Made by a program: the position numbers and the translations under genes. A model generated the notes under the pieces. The model did not search any database. It saw nothing but the letters and a program-made list of their open reading frames with translations, and was not told where the DNA came from. This document shows positions 58,845 through 64,000 of a stretch of 64,000 nucleotides of DNA, piece after piece (position 1 is the first letter of the stretch; every line of letters begins with the position of its first letter). The DNA is from Hydractinia symbiolongicarpus. Taxonomy: Eukaryota; Cnidaria; Hydrozoa; Anthoathecata; Hydractiniidae. The stretch lies in the NCBI RefSeq assembly GCF_029227915.1, contig NC_079880.1, forward strand, positions 12,241,501 through 12,305,500, read 5' to 3'.

Positions 58845-61800
58845 ATGAAACACTTAAATATTTTAGGGCAATTCATTCTTATATTTTTATCTATTTCTTT
58901 GGAACATCTGAACTTAAGCAGAGGAGAAGAAACTGAAGACAGTAAAGTGGATAAGCCTCACAATAACAAAAGATTGAATGAAGAACCAATCAGTAAGAGT
59001 TTCTCTTTTTTGTTGATACAACCGTCTCAGGGGCGGATCTAGGATTTTTTTTGACTGGTGTAAAAAAGCCTAGAAGAGGCTTCTCCGCCAGGGCGGTAAT
59101 TTTACAACTGGGTGTTTGGGGCAGCGCTCTGGAAGCCAACGCCCTTTAACGCCCTTAAACGGCTAAAATAGCTTAAAATCATCTCTCAGACTCATCTTTG
59201 CTAAGTAGGTGTAGGTGGTTTTTTCAGTTTTTTAGCTGAGGAAGATTATATTTTGGAATGTTTTTTGTACAAGTTGAGTAATTTAAATGTTTTTTTTAAA
59301 AATTTTGGTGTCATGCCTTATTATTTTTAGGGAATCTATGTACGGGGACATTTAAACAACAGATAATAATATACAAGATTTATTCCTTTTTCTATCAAGA
59401 CTGTTACACTTTTAGTCGTCGTTTTAAAAGTCTTTTTGGATATTTTATTGCCAGCATATCGATTACGTCATCTTAATTTATTTCCATCTTGTTGTGGATA
59501 TTTAGCAACACCAAGTCATCAAATCGATCCTGAACAAAAGTTTCAAAATTATAATTAAATGCACTTAATGTGGTGTTTCACAATTAAAACAGATAACTCA
59601 ATAAATTAAGATACACGACAAGATTAAAAATGTCACATTCTCCTTAATACACAATGCTATATTGTAGAAACATACCTGGGTCATTGAGCTTCTTAAATAT
59701 GTCTTTGCTCGTCGTAGCATTGATATAGATCTCTCACAAGAACTTGTCGTTACTGGCACTACGGCAAGAATATGTAAACTCTTAAAGATATTTGGGTACA
59801 ACATAAAAATATGTGCAGCTAATGCATTATTAATTATTTCTAAGAAATAAAGCTGAATGTTTACTTGCAATGTATAGAACTTTTTCTTTTAAAAATACAA
59901 GTAATAAATTACTTCTTACTCTTAAACCTTTGCCATTTAAAGTCATTGTTGCTGACGTTTTGTCTTTTTTCATGGTGGTAGGAGGTATATACAAAGTGAT
60001 TTGGCTCAAATAACCCAAATGGCGTTTTTCTGACCTCACCCATTCTTGACTACATAATGGTTATTTATTCGCTCGTATATTCCGTACTTGTTCTTGGGGT
60101 AATCAACCCATTATCAAAACTTTCATGGATGTCATCTATATCATGAGGGTATACAGTTTTAATGTTTTTCCCAATAATTATTGCAAGACCAAGCATATTC
60201 ATTAAAGAGCAGAATCTTGTATTTTTACGATTATAAATCGCTTCCTTGATGACACATGACTTCCTATCTAAGTTTTTATTTCCTGCAAATTCATCAGCGA
60301 CATCATAGGGAAATACTGATGCAAAAAGTCCTCTTTTATTCCGAGAAAAGATCTCCATAATCTTTTTGTCAACATTATGTAAAGCAAAGGCTCTCATTTC
60401 CAACAATTAATATTAAAACAGAATTGTATAAACAATTGCCATTTCCAGTAGATCTAAATAAAAATGTTTTTTCTATTATTTATAGACGATAGTTAGCTAC
60501 AAAGTTTTCTGCAAAAACAAAATGTTAAAATGAAAAAAACAAAAAACAAATAAACTATGTATAATAACAAGTCTAAGATATTGATTAGACGCAATTATCA
60601 AAGATAAAAGATAAAAGTTCAAATATAAACAAAACACACTGTTTAAAAAAATCTGCGGAAAATTTTACTTGCTGGTATTAGAACTTATCATGTGAGTAGC
60701 TAGGTAGCTAGTTACAATTTCTGTATTTAAAATTTATTTTAAAAAATAAACAAGCAAACAAATAAAATTTCATACCTTAAACAACTACAAATAAACTCTG
60801 TTGGAAATTTTGCTAGGGAGCATTCAGTAGTGTGTGTGAGATTCAGTCCAACTTTTTCTTCCCAACTCTTGCATCCAAATATGATACTTCTCCAACACAT
60901 GTCGAAATATGGTGCTTTACTTTACATCTCGCTCCAAATCTTTAAAGACATAAATCAAGTACAAAAACACTGACCTGTTTCACAGCGGTCGTAAATGAGA
61001 AAGCTTGCAGATCACTCACCTGAATATATGTCCTGGATCGTCGTGCCGTATAATTTTCATTTTACACCAGTTGGCTACACCAGAGAAATACACCAGGATA
61101 TTTTTTGCCCAGAAAAATGCGCAGCTTACACCAGTTGAACTGGTGTAAATACTGATGCCGGTACCGATTGAGATATCAAAAATTTCGCAGGATGAAACAG
61201 CCGCATTCGGCTAAATTGACACAAAAACAGGACCACGAAATCCAAAACGGCGGAGGGCGGGACCCCGAATATCTGTTTTTTACGCGGCGGACGCTGGCAG
61301 CCGTTATTCTAGTTCAGTTTAATAATGGGCGTAAAAATCAGAGACCAAAAGGCTCACAGAGATACACCTTATATTTTTGAGCAGAATTTTTGCTGGTGTA
61401 TTTACACCAGCACACCATAGCTAAATCCGCCCCTGCGTCTATCAAATAATGCAAGACCGTGCGATTCATGATATTTCATGGGTATTATTTAGTGGACAAA
61501 ATTTTACGCTTATTGAACTTGTGAAATTTTATTAGTTGGTAGCTGTAGTACCCGTCAGAGAATCAATTATAAACTGTGAAATAATTGACCATTGAAATAT
61601 TAAAACAATTCTCGATCTAAGCTTAAAATTTCGTAAAAATAAAAAAAATCTTAATAATTTATTTGAGAATACGTAACTGCAGCTAGATCTGATCTGCATT
61701 TCATTAACTAATAGCTATTTTCAACCGGTTAATACGGTAAATGCGTAGCGCTGATTGGATAAAAAGCCTTAACAACAGGCCTTATACAGCACGGTGTAAC

Positions 61801-64000
61801 TTTTAACCTCTTAGAAACCATAATGGTAGCTATAAATGTAAACAAATAACATTGCCAAAGAATCGTGAAAACATAGCTACACACAAGTCTTGAAATTTTA
61901 CTTTAATAACTATATTTTTACAAAACAGATTTTTTTAAAGCTACAAAAAACAACAACATGTCCGATGGTGCACACATAAATAACTGCGTTTTTAATATAA
62001 ACATTCATCAGCACATTGAGCAACAAGCAAAAAGACGTCGAATTTGTGTGATAGACTCTTCTTCTGACGAAGAATAAACTTTTGGTTCAAAAAACGTTTA
62101 AAAAAGTTCTATATATAGTTATTCGAATGTTTTGTTTTTTCTTTGTACATGCATTTGAAAAATTAAAACAATGAAATTCTAATCGAACGTTTTGTTTTTT
62201 TAACAAAATCTGGTTTTTACAACCTTGTCACAAGTAAATCTTTAGAAAATAATCCTGGTTTCTATAAACATTTGGAAAGCATCAGTTAATAAATACAATA
62301 TAAAACTTTTTTGTCTATTTTTTCCGAGAAATATTACCCTCGGTCAGCGTATCGGCCTCGCAAGCTCGGTCTATACTTTTGACGTCGGGTAATATTTCTC
62401 GGTATACATAGACATAAGAGTTTATATTGTATTAAGATAACAATTCTTTCAAAACTTTAGCAACAATTTTACTTATTTAATGGGAAGCTTTTTACGACAG
62501 CATCGAAAATACGTTATACATATCAGACAGTTAGTCAGTCACACTGTTAGACTTTCCCTATGGATTTTCCTAACTGCGAAAGTAAATTTGTTCTAACGAC
62601 CACGAAACTAAATAGCACCACTTAGACCTCTCCTTTTGTACTTATGTGGCATGTTAATGACCATCCTTGGCAGGGAAAAGCCCTGGAGATATGTTTGGAC
62701 GTCACTGAAACTGCTTGGCGAAAACAATACCAAAAGAAGACATCTGATAGGCCAGTCATCAGATGTCTTCTGGATGGTTAAAAATACCTGTTGTCTGTCT
62801 GTTTTTTTAAAAATCTTTAATGATAAAAAAGCAAACAAAAAATGGTATTATTTAACCAAACCAGCGACAATCTTTAGTGTTCATAACATTGATGTTATTA
62901 AGCTTTGTAGGTATGTTGAAATGATAAGGTTGATGTTTTGCCTGGCAACATGGGTATGCATGCACCTCTGTAGCCAATCAACAACAATTACATGATAGAG
63001 AGTGTTATGCTTGTCTGTTTAGAGCAACGCTTGGTCTATTGGAAAACCATTACCTTCTCCAAATGGAAACTCTTTCCCACACGAGAATTGGGTGTCAGTT
63101 TTAAATTTTGGCTAGCTATGTAGCCAGTGATTAGTTTAGTTACAAAAAAATGGAGTTGGCTAGTGATTTAGGAGCTATTTTGTCAAATTAAGCATTACGA
63201 AATTAAATTCTGACAGACTTCGTTTTGTTTAGCTTTGTTAAATTTTAAACAAGCAGTTAACAAGATGACACAATACTTTAAAACAACGTTTTATCACGTG
63301 ATAATAATAATATAACCCTCAGAAAGTGAAGTTACATTTGATATGAATCCAGGAACTCAATAAAAATAAACGCTCAAAAATAGCAACCTGGAATTTTACG
63401 TAGCTTAATTCGTCACAAAATGAATTGAAAAACAACTCAACAACAAAATCCAAATATATAAAAAATATGATTTAAAATGTTGCAGAATAATGTAAACAAA
63501 CCACAACTGTTCCTAACGAAACAGCCAAATATATTTGTGACGAGGTTCCGGCCGTACGATGGTAATATAAGAAAAACAATGAAACAGTAACTTTGACAGA
63601 CAGCGTACCCCAGCAAAACTTGTGTGAATAGTAAAATCGCTACCGACAGGGTAAAATAGCGGCGAAATTTCAACCCCGGACGCGGAGAAGCGAGGAATCC
63701 ATAAACCAGTTTTGCAAACCGTGGTTTATCCTGATTTGTTTCGACATCAGGCGTAAAATTCAGAAAAAACGGGTTACACTTCAACTTTTAAACCGAATTT
63801 TTGCTTGCGTATTTACACCAGTACATCATAGCTATATTCGCCTACGTGTATGTTATTTATAGTTCATTACATATCTATTTTTGTAGGAAATGTAGTGGAA
63901 AACATCGCAGAATGTGAAAAACTAGCAACAGCTGAACAATCTACAAAGTGTCGCGAACAAGGTGATAAAAGAGATAAAGACAACCGGCTAAAAAAAATCG
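58845..64000 (+). CDS. Secreted protein of unknown function, first two exons (3' incomplete)
   Basis: Exon 1 (58845-58992) starts MKHLNILGQFILIFLSISLE, a clear signal peptide, followed by a charged stretch (RGEETEDSKVDKPHNNKRLN). Exon 2 begins at 63887 after TTTTTGTAG and stays open to the window end; the phase (1) matches, giving NVVENIAECEKLATAEQSTK then CREQGDKRDKDN. Two cysteines 13 residues apart in a very hydrophilic, lysine-rich sequence are visible; I recognise no family. The 4.9-kb intron is filled with a hAT-like element, a foldback and a Penelope tail. A TTAAGCAG-like region upstream contains no obvious TATA box. It could be a secreted peptide precursor or an extracellular cysteine-containing protein. 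Confidence 0.6.
59598..59870 (-). pseudogene. hAT transposase C-terminal dimerisation domain fragment
   Basis: The minus strand contains YPNIFKSLHILAVVPVTTSS followed by CERSISMLRRAKTYLRSSMT, the signature of the hAT dimerisation region (zinc finger MYM-type 1 / THAP12-like branch). The catalytic core is not found in frame upstream. Confidence 0.75.
60065..60406 (-). pseudogene. Open frame of unknown function inside the hAT-like element
   Basis: A 113-codon frame beginning MLEMRAFALHNVDKKIMEIF and ending with STEYTSE. It has no recognised motif; a neighbouring frame (60039-59830) starts RSEKRHLGYLSQITLYIPP. Position and strand suggest remnants of the same transposon's protein. Confidence 0.3.
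61958..62077 (+). CDS. 39-aa ORF ending in a SUMO-interacting-motif-like tail
   Basis: The frame MSDGAHINNCVFNINIHQHI is followed by EQQAKRRRICVIDSSSDEE and TAA. KRRR is a possible nuclear localisation signal. ICVID plus SSSDEE has the form of a phospho-regulated SUMO-interacting motif (hydrophobic core next to serines and acids). Upstream, GATTGGATAAAAAG (about 61753) resembles an inverted CCAAT box beside a TATA-like sequence. It lies in the intron of the secreted-protein gene. It could be a real microprotein, the last exon of a longer protein, or the tail of a transposon-encoded protein. Expression is unknown. Confidence 0.4.
   Translation: MSDGAHINNCVFNINIHQHIEQQAKRRRICVIDSSSDEE
62292..62434. 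repeat. Foldback of about 143 bp with long arms
   Basis: The left arm (AATACAATATAAA, TTTTTTGTCTAT, CCGAGAAATATTACCC) pairs with the right arm (GGGTAATATTTCTCGG, ATAGACATAAGAG, TTTATATTGTATT) over nearly 48 bp with small mismatches. The 47-bp tip is GC-rich (CTCGGTCAGCG, GCAAGCTCGG). It may be a small MITE or a hairpin-forming transcript. A second, shorter hairpin is at 62735-62771 (AGAAGACATCTGAT arms). Confidence 0.7.
63535..63835. repeat. Penelope tail fragment followed by a hAT-like right end
   Basis: TGACGAGGTTCCGGCCGTACGATGG (63538-63562) resembles the Penelope tail at 46081 (ACGACGTTTCGGCCGTACGACGG). About 220 bp later, GAATTTTTGCTTGCGTATTT and ACACCAGTACATCATAGCTA match the right end of the element at 59028-61435 (GAATTTTTGCTGGTGTATTT). 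Both lie just before the second exon of the secreted-protein gene. Confidence 0.5.

Larger units (their letters stand above)
59028..61435. mobile_element. hAT-like DNA transposon with CAGGGGCGGAT ends
   Basis: CAGGGGCGGAT at the left end and ATCCGCCCCTG at the right end form 11-bp terminal inverted repeats. CGTCT flanks both (59023-59027, 61436-61440); hAT elements normally duplicate 8 bp, so a 5-bp duplication is short. The interior holds a minus-strand hAT C-terminal domain fragment and an unidentified frame. TGGTGTAAATACACCAG-like motifs occur near both ends. A related right end is at about 63775-63835. Confidence 0.65.

Noticed and set aside
61168-61380. 70-codon plus-strand ORF near the right end of the hAT-like element
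   Set aside because: It overlaps subterminal repeat sequence and lacks any protein motif.

Overview
The window is AT-rich eukaryotic DNA: spliced genes with GT-AG introns, long introns full of transposon debris, and no operons. Penelope-like, ISL2EU, hAT-like, pogo and TTAA-flanked elements, together with a HEPN/kinase/caspase-like gene and a small alpha-kinase ORF, suggest an invertebrate animal. I lean to a cnidarian, possibly a hydrozoan; this is inference from gene content, not a species identification.

Layout. 1-4445: intergenic, with a MITE, a SINE-like fragment and the C-terminal end of a pogo-type transposase. 4446-14983 (+): complete TCP1/CCT1 gene, 11 exons, 552 codons, with several MITEs and repeats in its introns and a possible H/ACA snoRNA in intron 8. 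18172-28996 (+): complete prolyl 4-hydroxylase alpha subunit, 11 exons, 540 codons; its introns hold minisatellites, a perfect 37-bp hairpin, a MITE carrying an internal minisatellite and a dead LINE. 31734-32072 (+): small ORF matching the second half of an alpha-kinase domain. About 32.75-32.99 kb (-): a degenerate tRNA-Phe and a near-intact tRNA-Leu(UAA). 34975-41869 (+): the most interesting locus, a 5'-incomplete gene whose parts read HEPN-like domain, coiled coil, Ser/Thr kinase, caspase-like protease, with one 4.7-kb intron and two single-base frame breaks in short homopolymer runs. 44.6-50.7 kb: transposon-rich block with Penelope-like fragments (one with a hammerhead-like motif), a nearly whole but decayed ISL2EU element (THAP transposase facing a SWIM-YqaJ protein) and a TTAA MITE. 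51158-54146 (-): complete two-exon TGF-beta superfamily ligand of 353 aa with a short mature domain. 58845-64000 (+): first two exons of an unrecognised secreted protein; its 4.9-kb intron holds a hAT-like element, a 39-aa ORF ending in a SUMO-interacting-motif-like tail, and a long foldback.

TCP1 (cytosolic protein folding), P4HA (collagen hydroxylation in the ER) and the TGF-beta ligand (secreted signal) are unrelated housekeeping or developmental genes. The HEPN-kinase-caspase-like gene combines modules known separately from RNA cleavage, signalling and cell-death pathways and is the best candidate for an undescribed system.
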